Shown here piece after piece: positions 54,531 through 62,820 of a DNA stretch of 64,000 nucleotides. Below the pieces are notes generated by a model. The model was given only the letters and a program-made list of their open reading frames with translations. It was not told the DNA's origin and ran no database searches. Where the stretch lies: NCBI RefSeq assembly GCF_963676815.1, contig NZ_OY781365.1:2452501-2516500 (forward strand), given 5' to 3'. Source of the stretch: an uncultured Draconibacterium sp. GTDB taxonomy: Bacteria > Bacteroidota > Bacteroidia > Bacteroidales > Prolixibacteraceae. Made by a program: the position numbers and the translations under genes. Each line of letters begins with the position of its first letter. Position 1 is the stretch's first letter.

Positions 54531-55655
54531 ATGGTTATTGCCGTAAATACTCGTTTGTTATTAAAAGGAAAGCTTGAAGGAATTGGTTGGTTTACGTATG
54601 AAACGTTAAAACGAATGACGATCAATCATCCGGAGCACGAGTTTATTTTTATATTCGACAGGCCTTTTAGCAAGGATTATATTTTTGCAGAAAACGTAAC
54701 CCCCGTGGTGGTTGGGCCGCCAACACGTCATCCGGTTTTGTGGTATTTGTGGTTTGAGTATCAGATTCCGAAAATTCTGAAAAAATACAAAGCAAACCTC
54801 TTTCTGTCGCCTGATGGTTACCTGTCGAGGCGTACGAAAGTGCCGCAGTTGGGCGTAATTCACGACATTAACTTTGTACACCGCCCCGATGATTTACCTT
54901 GGTTAAAAGCAAAATATTACAATTATTATTTCCCTAAGTTTGCGAGGTTGGCCAAACGTATTGCCACAGTTTCGTTTTACTCAAAAGAAGATATTACCCG
55001 CTCGTTCAAGGTTGATTACGATAAAATTGATGTGGTTTACGATGGAATCAATCAGATTTTTGAACCGATTTCCGATGAGGATAAAAAGAAGGTTCGGTCA
55101 ATGTTTACAAACGGAGCAGAGTACTTTTTATTTGTGGGAGCGTTGCATCCCCGAAAAAATGTATGTGGTTTGTTAAAAGCTTTCGATGCCTTTAAAAGTG
55201 TGGTAAACGATACAACAAAACTGGTAATTGTTGGTGGAGAGATGCATAAGACGGGGCCAATTTTCGAGACCTACGAAAACATGCGGCATAAGGAAGATGT
55301 GGTTTTTACAGGACGGGTACCTACTGCTGATTTACACGATATTTTTGGGGCTGCAATGGCGCTTACGTTTGTTCCTTTTTTCGAAGGTTTTGGAATCCCG
55401 ATTGTGGAGGCGATGAGTGCCGGAATACCTGTAATATGCTCAAATACAACATCAATACCCGAAGTTGGTGGAAATGCAGTGTTATACGCCGATCCGGTAA
55501 AAATTGATCAGATTACCGACGCAATGCTGGAATTACACAAAAACACCGATTTGCGAAATACCCTGGTGGAAAAAGGGTTTGTTCAGAAAAATAAATTCAG
55601 CTGGGACGAAACAGCACGTTTGCTCTGGATGAGCGTTGAGAAATCGCTCCAGTGA
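54531..55655 (+). CDS. GT4 glycosyltransferase
   Basis: A 374-aa GT-B enzyme. The nucleotide-binding half contains FVGALHPRKNVCGLLKAF (about residue 203) and the donor motif EGFGIPIVEAMSAGIPVICS (E-x7-E, about residue 288). The start at ATG 54531 (MVIAVNTRLLL) is preferred to TTG 54501. It probably adds a sugar during cell-surface polysaccharide assembly, given the divergent flippase. Donor and acceptor unknown. Confidence 0.85.
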   Translation: MVIAVNTRLLLKGKLEGIGWFTYETLKRMTINHPEHEFIFIFDRPFSKDYIFAENVTPVVVGPPTRHPVLWYLWFEYQIPKILKKYKANLFLSPDGYLSRRTKVPQLGVIHDINFVHRPDDLPWLKAKYYNYYFPKFARLAKRIATVSFYSKEDITRSFKVDYDKIDVVYDGINQIFEPISDEDKKKVRSMFTNGAEYFLFVGALHPRKNVCGLLKAFDAFKSVVNDTTKLVIVGGEMHKTGPIFETYENMRHKEDVVFTGRVPTADLHDIFGAAMALTFVPFFEGFGIPIVEAMSAGIPVICSNTTSIPEVGGNAVLYADPVKIDQITDAMLELHKNTDLRNTLVEKGFVQKNKFSWDETARLLWMSVEKSLQ

Positions 55656-55717
55656 GCAGTTTATAGTCACAGTCCTTATTTTTACAATTCAGCAATTTCA
55701 CAATTTGGCCGTTTTAT

Positions 55718-56329
55718 ATGAATAAACAAAAACTACTTTCCTTTTATAACGAAAATACAATTGAAGCAGGTTGCGACGAGGCCGGCAGAGGTTGCCTGGC
55801 CGGACCGGTTTTTGCCGCTGCAGTAATTCTTCCGGCCAACTTTGAGAATGAACTGCTGAACGATTCGAAAAAACTGACAGAAAAACAACGTTACCGCTTG
55901 CGTCCGCTGGTTGAGGAGCAAGCACTGGCATGGGCTGTGGTAGCTGTTGATAATAAAGAAATAGATGAGGTAAATATTCTGAATGCTTCGTTTTTAGCCA
56001 TGAACCGGGCAGTTGAGAAATTGAACATTAAACCCGAACACTTGCTGATTGACGGAAACCGTTTCAGAACAAAAGGAAAAATACCGTACACCTGCATGAT
56101 TAAAGGCGACGGACGATTTTATTCCATTGCTGCGGCATCAATTTTAGCCAAAACCTATCGCGACGATTATATGGCAGCAATTCATCAGGAGTTTCCACAT
56201 TACGACTGGGACAAAAACAAAGGTTATCCAACAAAAAAACACCGGGCCGCAATTAAGGAATTCGGACCAACAAAATATCATCGTATGACGTTTCGCTTGC
56301 TGGATGAACAACTTGCGCTTGAATTTTAA
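55718..56329 (+). CDS. rnhB: Ribonuclease HII
   Basis: A 203-aa enzyme with the catalytic pair Asp20-Glu21 in GCDEAGRGCLAGPV, DSKKLTEKQR, a third Asp in LLIDGN (about residue 112) and ASILAKTYRDDYM. It cuts RNA in RNA/DNA hybrids, including single ribonucleotides. Length and motifs are standard. Confidence 0.95.
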   Translation: MNKQKLLSFYNENTIEAGCDEAGRGCLAGPVFAAAVILPANFENELLNDSKKLTEKQRYRLRPLVEEQALAWAVVAVDNKEIDEVNILNASFLAMNRAVEKLNIKPEHLLIDGNRFRTKGKIPYTCMIKGDGRFYSIAAASILAKTYRDDYMAAIHQEFPHYDWDKNKGYPTKKHRAAIKEFGPTKYHRMTFRLLDEQLALEF

Positions 56330-56484
56330 ATACTCGGGATAAATAGTATTACGTAACGTGTAATTGTTAACCACAGGGAGTGATGCAATGTTCTCAGCAC
56401 ATTCCTTGCCCAACTCAAAAGTGAAGCTTCGTAGTCGGTACCTTCGTTAAAAAAAATGGTAAACGGGATTTTTTTCAATGGCCA

Positions 56485-56508
56485 GGCAACGTTTTTGGTT
56501 TATCGTGC
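56485..56508 (+). promoter_or_regulatory. Possible ECF-type promoter of the sigma gene
   Basis: GGCAACG (56485-56491) and CGTGC (56504-56508), 28 nt before the GTG start, resemble autoregulated ECF promoters. The rest of the 56330-56536 gap shows nothing definite. Confidence 0.35.
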
Positions 56509-56536
56509 ATTTTATAGTTGAAAGCAAACAAATTAA

Positions 56537-57076
56537 GTGCAACTCGAAAAAGTAATTCATAAAGTAAAAAAGGGCGACCGGCGCGCTCAAAAGCTGCTGT
56601 TCGATAAATATGTCGATAGGCTGTTTGCAGTTGCACGGCGTTATGCAGCAAATGATGATTTGGCAGAGGAGTCACTTTTTCAGGCTTTTATGAAAATATA
56701 TACCAAGTTGCCTGATTTCAAATACATTAACGAACCGGCATTGGTCGGGTGGCTGTCCCGAATTGTAATTAACCAAACGCTGATGGACAGAAGAAAAGAA
56801 TTGAGTACGCTTTACAAGGTAGAAACGCTGGATGATGAACGACATGAAACAAGTTGGATTGAGGAGACCGATGACGGAGCACTGATTGACCTGGTAAATG
56901 AATTGCCGGATGGATACCGAACCGTGTTTTTAATGAATGCTGTTGATGGATATGCACATAAAGAGATTGCCGAAGTTTTGGGAATATCTGAAAGCACCTC
57001 GCGATCGCAGTTTTTTAAAGCACGCAAATTTTTACAAAAAAAACTCGCACAGGATTATGGACAAGCTGGAACATAA
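56537..57076 (+). CDS. ECF-type RNA polymerase sigma factor
   Basis: A 179-aa sigma-70 family protein. Region 2 lies at about 22-85 (LFDKYVDRLFAVARRYA...AFMKIYTKLPDF); region 4 at about 118-170 (LPDGYRTVFLMNAVDGYAHKEIAEVLG). The start is GTG. A membrane anti-sigma-like gene overlaps its end by 20 bp, which suggests envelope-signal control. Confidence 0.88.
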   Translation: MQLEKVIHKVKKGDRRAQKLLFDKYVDRLFAVARRYAANDDLAEESLFQAFMKIYTKLPDFKYINEPALVGWLSRIVINQTLMDRRKELSTLYKVETLDDERHETSWIEETDDGALIDLVNELPDGYRTVFLMNAVDGYAHKEIAEVLGISESTSRSQFFKARKFLQKKLAQDYGQAGT

Positions 57077-57731
57077 AATAAAAAAGGCATTTGACAAAAA
57101 AGACAGCGAGAGTTCTTTTTCAGGAAAAGAAGCGATGTGGAACCGGCTGGATGCCAATTTACATGAACGAAAAGGAGTGGCTGCATTTTGGCGCATAGCA
57201 GCAGTTTTTCTGGGACTCTTGCTTACGTTGGGAGTGCTTGCCTCGATAAATAACAGGGCAAAACAACGCATTGAAATAGAACGTGCAAACAATAAAATTG
57301 AGCGTTTGCAAGCTGTTGTCGATTCGATGCTTATAGTTCCTCCCGTTGTAAAAACAGAAGTGCAACTTGTGGAAAAAGAGAAGGTTGTTTACCGCGACAG
57401 AATAGTAGAAAGAAGTGCTCCGGCCAATTCTGTTCAGGCTCCATCTCAGCAAATAAAAGACTCGATACAAATGCTGCAAAATACAAATGCTGCGTTTATG
57501 GCCGAAATTCAAGAATTAAATGAAGAATTGATTGCATTAAAAAGCCGGTTGGCATCTGAAAATACCGAGTCTTCTGAATCCGTTAATCCGTTTGAGTTAA
57601 AAAGCGATCGGGTGGAGCTGGGTGTTCAGAAAAAGCCTTCGGTTAAAACGCCCGATTTGGAAATGAAAGTGTTCGAGAAAAATTTTATCGAGAACAGAAA
57701 CAACCTGAACAGTACAATATTCAAAAAATGA
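57057..57731 (+). CDS. Membrane-anchored anti-sigma-like protein
   Basis: A 224-aa protein. A short cytoplasmic N-terminus (about 1-40) is followed by one membrane helix (RIAAVFLGLLLTLGVLA) and a coiled-coil extracytoplasmic part (about 70-165) with LVEKEKVVYRDRIVE. The start ATG 57057 overlaps the sigma gene. No zinc-binding or defined anti-sigma domain is visible, so the role rests on context and topology. Confidence 0.7.
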   Translation: MDKLEHKIKKAFDKKDSESSFSGKEAMWNRLDANLHERKGVAAFWRIAAVFLGLLLTLGVLASINNRAKQRIEIERANNKIERLQAVVDSMLIVPPVVKTEVQLVEKEKVVYRDRIVERSAPANSVQAPSQQIKDSIQMLQNTNAAFMAEIQELNEELIALKSRLASENTESSESVNPFELKSDRVELGVQKKPSVKTPDLEMKVFEKNFIENRNNLNSTIFKK

Positions 57732-57745
57732 TAAACAGTTAAGTC

Positions 57746-58774
57746 ATGAAAACAATTATTTCAATTTTACTTTTTTTAAGCCTGGCCCTTTCAACCTCGG
57801 CCATGGATGGTTACTTTAAAGCCGACACCGTTTGGTACAAATTTGATAATATGCTGGTTGAGGTTGCCAGCACTAATGCCCTGAATAAAACACCGCATAA
57901 AATGGCGATGCAGGGCAGGATTGAGCAAATTCAAAAAGTGCTTGCGGAAATGACTATTCTTTCTCCGGCTGATGATGAACGCATTACGATTTCGTACCGC
58001 GACCAGGGTGAAGATATGTGGGTTTGGAACTTTAAAGAAATTGAATTGTCGCGCACGAAAAGAGACAACAAAAGCCTTGTTGTTTTTGATGATGGCGCCA
58101 CCTTCGAAAAAGATTTTGGCCGTTACTGCATTTATTTTTCATACCGGGCAATGGAAATGAAAATTTTTGTTGACGATTTGGAGGATCTCAACTTTTTTCT
58201 GTCGGAGGAATTTGAAACGAAAGCACAGCAAAGCGAAGTTTTTTTGAAAAAAGAATTTGGCGAAAACTACAAGAAAGGTATTCTTGCCTGGCTTGATTTG
58301 CGCGGAACCGATGTGAAGGAGTATTATCAGAATAATGTAAAAAATGGATTGGATATGCTCATTATTTCAGGAGGAATTGGTTCGGGCTGGGTTAAAAACA
58401 GGTTTGTTTCCGATATTAATTTCAGACTGGGTGTATCATTTAGCAAGAAAGGTGTATTTAGAAATTTGTATGCTATTGATTACAATATGATGTATGATTT
58501 TACTAATTCGGATAACGATAATTTTTTCGAGTTAAATCATTTTGTTTCGCTTGCCTGGGAGCATAATTTTTCAGATGTTACCGGCAGTGATAAATGGTAT
58601 GGATTTTCGGTGGGTTACCTGGTAAAACGCAATAACGACTTTTTTAAGGAGAATACTTTTAAAGTGGCGGTGAACAAAAAGATTAACAACACATTTACGA
58701 TTAAACCTGAACTTTATTTCAACGACTTTTTTAAAAATGTACATCCGGGAGTTCGTCTGTCGGTTGCATTTTAA
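57746..58774 (+). CDS. Secreted probable outer-membrane protein
   Basis: A 342-aa protein with a signal peptide (MKTIISILLFLSLALSTSAM). An unrecognised N-terminal half is followed by alternating strand-like segments that end in the aromatic LSVAF, usual for outer-membrane beta-barrels. It directly follows the sigma and anti-sigma-like genes, so it may be their sensor or a member of their regulon. Confidence 0.55.
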   Translation: MKTIISILLFLSLALSTSAMDGYFKADTVWYKFDNMLVEVASTNALNKTPHKMAMQGRIEQIQKVLAEMTILSPADDERITISYRDQGEDMWVWNFKEIELSRTKRDNKSLVVFDDGATFEKDFGRYCIYFSYRAMEMKIFVDDLEDLNFFLSEEFETKAQQSEVFLKKEFGENYKKGILAWLDLRGTDVKEYYQNNVKNGLDMLIISGGIGSGWVKNRFVSDINFRLGVSFSKKGVFRNLYAIDYNMMYDFTNSDNDNFFELNHFVSLAWEHNFSDVTGSDKWYGFSVGYLVKRNNDFFKENTFKVAVNKKINNTFTIKPELYFNDFFKNVHPGVRLSVAF

Positions 58775-58797
58775 AAAACAAAAAACAATTCAAGCCG

Positions 58798-58835
58798 GTG
58801 ATAGTATGACTTCAGGTCATGCTATCACTTTTTTA
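58798..58835 (+). terminator. Terminator between convergent genes
   Basis: GTGATAGTATGAC pairs with GTCATGCTATCAC (one T-G pair, loop TTCAG), followed by a T run. It reads for the + strand gene; its right arm runs into the 3' end of the psd gene. Confidence 0.85.
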
Positions 58836-59793
58836 CCATGGAAGCAATATTCTCGCCCATGCTAATTGTGGTTTCCATGCCTTTTTTTGTGTTTTCTACC
58901 AGGTCTGTATCAAACGTAATTTTGCCTTCTTCAAACAGCAAAACCAGTGTGGAGCCTCCAAAAGCAAAGTAGCCTTTTTCTTCTCCTTTTTCCACATTTG
59001 CACCAGCCTCATAGGTTTGAATAATACTACCAACCATGGTAGCACCAACATCTACAATAATAATATCGCCATAATCTTCAGTCGCGAGAGTGCAGTGCTC
59101 ACGTTTATTTTCGCAGAAGATTTGCAGACTTTTTTGCAAGGCCAGTGGCGAAACTGAATAGTAGTGCCCTTTTATTTTGGTCGATTCGGAAGCTACTCCC
59201 GATACCGGGAAATGATAACGGTGATAATCGGGCGGAGCAAGCCGAATAATAGCCATGGCTCCGTTATTATATTTAGAGGCCAGTTTTTCGTTTTGTAGAA
59301 ATTCAGCAAGTGTAAATTCCGTTCCTTTTACAAAAAAACGATTAACATCTGCTAATGTTTGGAAAACCAGGATTTTTCCATCGGCAGGAGAAACTAATCG
59401 TTCTCCGATTTTCCGTGCATTGGGTTTTAATTTCCGATAAAAAAAATCGTTGAAAGATGTGAATTTTGACAGGTCTTCAATTTCAAACTCTTTTTTATCA
59501 ATCTGGTGTTCGCTAACAAATTCGTCTATTCGTCGCGATGAAACCCCGGTGTTCATATACCAACCGCCAACCGCCGAAACAATTTTGCGTTTAAACAACA
59601 AGCTAAGGGCAGCTTTGCCGGTGGTTGAGGTATACAACCATTTCAGCATTCCTTCGCTGGGAACATTCTCTGTTTTTATTTCCCCACTTGCTCTTTCAAT
59701 GTATTTTATAGTTTCCATTTTGTTATCCGGATCAGCTTCCTGCTGGCAGGAAATAATAGCCAAAAGAAACAGAGCCAAACTTATATATTTCAT
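58825..59793 (-). CDS. psd: Phosphatidylserine decarboxylase, possible lipoprotein
   Basis: A 322-aa PSD. The self-cleavage motif is FGGSTLVLLF near the C-terminus, the Ser becoming the pyruvoyl group; PPDYHRYHFPVSG holds the conserved His residues and FFYRKLKP is typical. The product is phosphatidylethanolamine. The N-terminus (ISLALFLLAIISCQQ) looks like a lipoprotein signal with Cys16, odd for an inner-membrane PSD. A second start, Met26 (METIKYIERASGEI), begins where other PSDs start. The longer form is kept because it begins 5 bp after rnhA. Confidence 0.85.
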   Translation of the reverse strand: MKYISLALFLLAIISCQQEADPDNKMETIKYIERASGEIKTENVPSEGMLKWLYTSTTGKAALSLLFKRKIVSAVGGWYMNTGVSSRRIDEFVSEHQIDKKEFEIEDLSKFTSFNDFFYRKLKPNARKIGERLVSPADGKILVFQTLADVNRFFVKGTEFTLAEFLQNEKLASKYNNGAMAIIRLAPPDYHRYHFPVSGVASESTKIKGHYYSVSPLALQKSLQIFCENKREHCTLATEDYGDIIIVDVGATMVGSIIQTYEAGANVEKGEEKGYFAFGGSTLVLLFEEGKITFDTDLVENTKKGMETTISMGENIASMVKK

Positions 59794-59798
59794 AAACG

Positions 59799-60260
59799 TT
59801 ATTCCGGTTTATAGCCCACGTCGTCCAATAAATGTGGCTGCATCGATGCTTCAACTGCCAGCTCGTCGCAACGTTCATTAAGTGGGTTATTGGCGTGGCC
59901 TTTTACCCAAACAAACTTAACCACGTGCTTTTTATAGATTTCAAGAAAGCGCATCCAAAGATCGGCATTTTTTTTGCCTTTAAAACGTTTCTTCACCCAG
60001 TTAAAAACCCAGCCTTTTTCAACCGCATCGGCAACGTATTTCGAGTCGGTGTAAATGGTAACGTCACTGCCTTCAATCTTTAGCGATTCCAAAGCAACAA
60101 TTACCGCCAACAACTCCATCCGGTTGTTGGTAGTTAGTTTATATCCTTCCGAGAGTTCTTTGCGGTGAGGTCCGGAAAGCATCACAATTCCGTATCCTCC
60201 GTTTCCCGGATTTCCGCGGGCTGCACCATCGGTGTATATCGTAATTTTTGGTCGAGCCAT
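59799..60260 (-). CDS. rnhA: Ribonuclease HI
   Basis: A 153-aa enzyme with catalytic acids in YTDGAARGNPG, NNRMELLAV and YTDSKYV, plus the basic handle-like segment WVKKRFKGKKNADLW. It degrades the RNA of RNA/DNA hybrids. The start is ATG 60260 (MARPKIT); an upstream in-frame stretch does not look coding. It is followed 5 bp later by psd. Confidence 0.95.
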   Translation of the reverse strand: MARPKITIYTDGAARGNPGNGGYGIVMLSGPHRKELSEGYKLTTNNRMELLAVIVALESLKIEGSDVTIYTDSKYVADAVEKGWVFNWVKKRFKGKKNADLWMRFLEIYKKHVVKFVWVKGHANNPLNERCDELAVEASMQPHLLDDVGYKPE

Positions 60261-60281
60261 TTTTGTTTTTCTATTTATATG

Positions 60282-60308
60282 CAAAATAGGGTGTATTATT
60301 CTAAATAC
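60282..60308 (-). promoter_or_regulatory. Possible rnhA-psd promoter
   Basis: On the minus strand a TATTTTG (60282-60288) follows a TTTG by about 20 nt. The -7 box is one base short of TAnnTTTG. Confidence 0.35.
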
Positions 60309-60365
60309 GCAAACATTGTTGTTGATTCGGTGATGAGTTAGCACTAATATTGATTGCTGAAAACA

Positions 60366-60396
60366 AAAAACCCCGCCAGAATTGACGAGGTTTTCG
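60366..60396 (-). terminator. Terminator of the S46 peptidase gene
   Basis: On the minus strand AACCTCGT pairs with GCGGGGTT (G-U pairs), followed by six T. Confidence 0.7.
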
Positions 60397-60415
60397 TTGA
60401 ATATCTTGAATTCGC

Positions 60416-62569
60416 TTAGCGAATAATCGTCATTTCGTCGATCAGGTTTTGCGCACCGGCATAAACATCAACTACCCAAAGTACAAAACGGATATCAACA
60501 TTGATACAGCGTTGTAGGTTTTCTTCAAAATCAAGGTCGCCACTCATCGCTTCCCAGTTTCCGTCGAAAGCAATACCAATCAATTCTCCTTTTCCGTTAA
60601 TAACCGGGCTTCCCGAGTTTCCTCCGGTAATATCGTTGTCGGTAATAAAACAAGTATGAAGTTTGCCATCGGCATCGGCATACTCGCCAAAGTTTTCATC
60701 CAGCAGCAGTTCTTTCATTCGTTTCGGAACGTCAAACTCATAATCGCCAGGAATTTCTTTTTCAAGGTAACCATCTGTAGTGGTGTAATATTTATAGGTT
60801 ACTCCATCGCGCGGATCGTAAGGCATTACCGTTCCGTATGTTAAACGCATGGTTGAGTTAGCATCCGGATAGAATTTTTTGTCGGGTTGCATTTCCATCA
60901 GGCCGGCAACAAACAATCTTCTTCCCTTCAGTAGTTTTTCGTTTCCTCCTCTAAGTCCCATCGATGTAGATCGGTACATATCGAAAATGTCAACTGCGGC
61001 CTGGAATGCCATGTCTTTTTTCAATGCTTTTAACGATGGATTAGCAAGAAATGCCGTCAGTTCTTCTTTGTTATCAAAAATGGTTTTCTGGAACATTTTT
61101 GAAGTATACTTTTTGTAATCGCCTTTGTATTTGTTCTGGATTTCAGAAAAGAACGCAGGATAGTATTTCGAAGAATTATTCTCGGCGTAGATTTTCATTA
61201 GTGCAGCTGCAATTTTTTCGTCGGTTGCTGCATCGTAATCTTTAAAATAGCCTTCAACAGTGCCTTCTAATCTTGCGGCAAAAGCTTCAATTTTCTCCTT
61301 GTTTTCATCTGGTTTTTCCAGCAAGTCAGCCAATTGATTTGCACGGTAGGCAAACATAAAAATTTCAGGCCCGCGCAACAATGCTTCGGCAGCATATTCC
61401 ATCGCTTTCTCTGCTTCAACATCCTGGTACGATTCTTCAATTAAAGGAAGCGCTTCGCCGTATTTTGCTTTTCTTTCGGCATTTGCATTTGCCCATTCCG
61501 TGAATTGTTCTTCCAACTCTTGTTTTTGAGCAATGATCCCCAGTTTTGTTAATGCTTCGTTTTGTCCAATAGCGTTTTTGTAGTAATTGGCGCTGCGTGC
61601 ATGTTTCGATGCGTACTGGATTTTTGCTTTTTGGCTGGTAGCCATGTAATCGGCAATAATGTCCAGTTTTTTCTCACGAACCACAATGCGTGCGGTGTTG
61701 GTTACTTTCATAGTGTAATCAATTCCCCACGAAGTTTTGTAACGGTTGGTGCTACCCGGATAACCAAAAACCATTGCAAAGTCGTTTTCTTTAACGCCTT
61801 TTAACGAAATGGGCAAGTGGTATTTAGGCTGGTAAGGAACATTGTCTTCCGAATATTCTGCCGGAGTCCCGTCAGGAGCACAATAAACGCGGAACATCGA
61901 AAAATCGTTGGTATGACGAGGCCACATCCAGTTGTCGGTGTCGCCACCAAATTTACCTAGCGCTTGTGGTGGAGCACCTACCAAACGAACATCTTTAAAT
62001 GTTTCGGTAACGAAAAGAAAAAACTGGTTGGCTTTAAAAAAGTCTCTGATGTACACCTCGTAGTGTGTATCGCCTTTTGCTTCTCTTTCCAATTCACGAA
62101 TTATCTGGTCGATTTTGTTATTTCTTTCACTTTCGCTCATTTCGTCGGTAACGTCGGCCAAAACTTTGTCGGTAACATCTTCAACCGAAATAAGGAAAGT
62201 AACCGTTTTGCCGGGGTTGGGTAGTTCTTCGTCTTTTGAACGTGCCCAAAAACCATCTTGCAAATAATCATGCTCAACACTCGAGTGTTGCTGAATTTCG
62301 CCAAAACCACAGTGGTGGTTGGTTAAAAGTAATCCGTCTTCTGAAATAACTTCAGCAGTACACGATCCTCGGTCAAGGGCAACAATTGCATCTTTCAGGC
62401 TCGATTGGTTGATGCTGTATATATCTTCAGCACTCAATTCGCAGCCCATATCTTGCATGGTTTTAATGTTCAGTTTGTGAATAAGTGAAGGAAGCCACAT
62501 TCCTTCTTTTGCAACTGCCGAACCAACCATCAAAATGGTTATCAGCAGCATAAGATTTAATTTTCTCAT
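60416..62569 (-). CDS. S46 dipeptidyl peptidase (DPP7/DPP11 family)
   Basis: A 717-aa secreted serine exopeptidase. A signal peptide (MRKLNLMLLITILMVGSAVA) precedes a chymotrypsin-like domain with His in LLTNHHCGFGEIQQHSS, Asp in WMWPRHTNDFSMFRVY and Ser in TGGNSGSPVI. It removes dipeptides from peptides in the periplasm. The residue 18 after the Ser is Gly (FDGNWE), where acidic-specific DPP11 has Arg, so DPP7-like hydrophobic specificity is inferred. The start is placed at 62569 (62572 is also possible), since the -7 box at 62603-62610 rules out Met 62605. Confidence 0.88.
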   Translation of the reverse strand: MRKLNLMLLITILMVGSAVAKEGMWLPSLIHKLNIKTMQDMGCELSAEDIYSINQSSLKDAIVALDRGSCTAEVISEDGLLLTNHHCGFGEIQQHSSVEHDYLQDGFWARSKDEELPNPGKTVTFLISVEDVTDKVLADVTDEMSESERNNKIDQIIRELEREAKGDTHYEVYIRDFFKANQFFLFVTETFKDVRLVGAPPQALGKFGGDTDNWMWPRHTNDFSMFRVYCAPDGTPAEYSEDNVPYQPKYHLPISLKGVKENDFAMVFGYPGSTNRYKTSWGIDYTMKVTNTARIVVREKKLDIIADYMATSQKAKIQYASKHARSANYYKNAIGQNEALTKLGIIAQKQELEEQFTEWANANAERKAKYGEALPLIEESYQDVEAEKAMEYAAEALLRGPEIFMFAYRANQLADLLEKPDENKEKIEAFAARLEGTVEGYFKDYDAATDEKIAAALMKIYAENNSSKYYPAFFSEIQNKYKGDYKKYTSKMFQKTIFDNKEELTAFLANPSLKALKKDMAFQAAVDIFDMYRSTSMGLRGGNEKLLKGRRLFVAGLMEMQPDKKFYPDANSTMRLTYGTVMPYDPRDGVTYKYYTTTDGYLEKEIPGDYEFDVPKRMKELLLDENFGEYADADGKLHTCFITDNDITGGNSGSPVINGKGELIGIAFDGNWEAMSGDLDFEENLQRCINVDIRFVLWVVDVYAGAQNLIDEMTIIR

Positions 62570-62602
62570 CATATTATTACTTGTTGTATTCAAAATGTTG
62601 TG

Positions 62603-62630
62603 CAAATATAGTTTTTCAAAATACTTAACA
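62603..62630 (-). promoter_or_regulatory. Promoter of the S46 peptidase gene
   Basis: On the minus strand an exact TATATTTG (62603-62610) with TTG about 18 nt upstream, near the canonical spacing. Confidence 0.65.
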
Positions 62631-62637
62631 ACGTGAT

Positions 62638-62796
62638 TTATATCTCTTTTGTTCGTCCGTTTTTATCGAGCTCGAAGTAAGGAAACAATACCCACATATA
62701 GCTTACGCTTTTGAGCTGCTCCTTAATTTGCCCGTAAATTTTGGTTCGGTTTGTAACATTTGTATTTGATTTGCTGCCCGAATTACACGAATTGCA
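62638..62796 (-). other. Protein-like open remnant without a start codon
   Basis: A stop-bounded 52-codon frame reads KIYGQIKEQLKSVSYMWV, then FPYFELDKNGRTKEI before its stop. It has protein-like wording but only one internal Met. It may be the 3' end of a lost gene or chance. Confidence 0.25.
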
Positions 62797-62820
62797 TTAT
62801 ATTGAAAATAAAAACTTGTT

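Noticed and set aside
62570..62605. Upstream start of the S46 peptidase
   Set aside because: It overlaps the -7 box TATATTTG on the minus strand; the signal peptide begins at 62569 or 62572.
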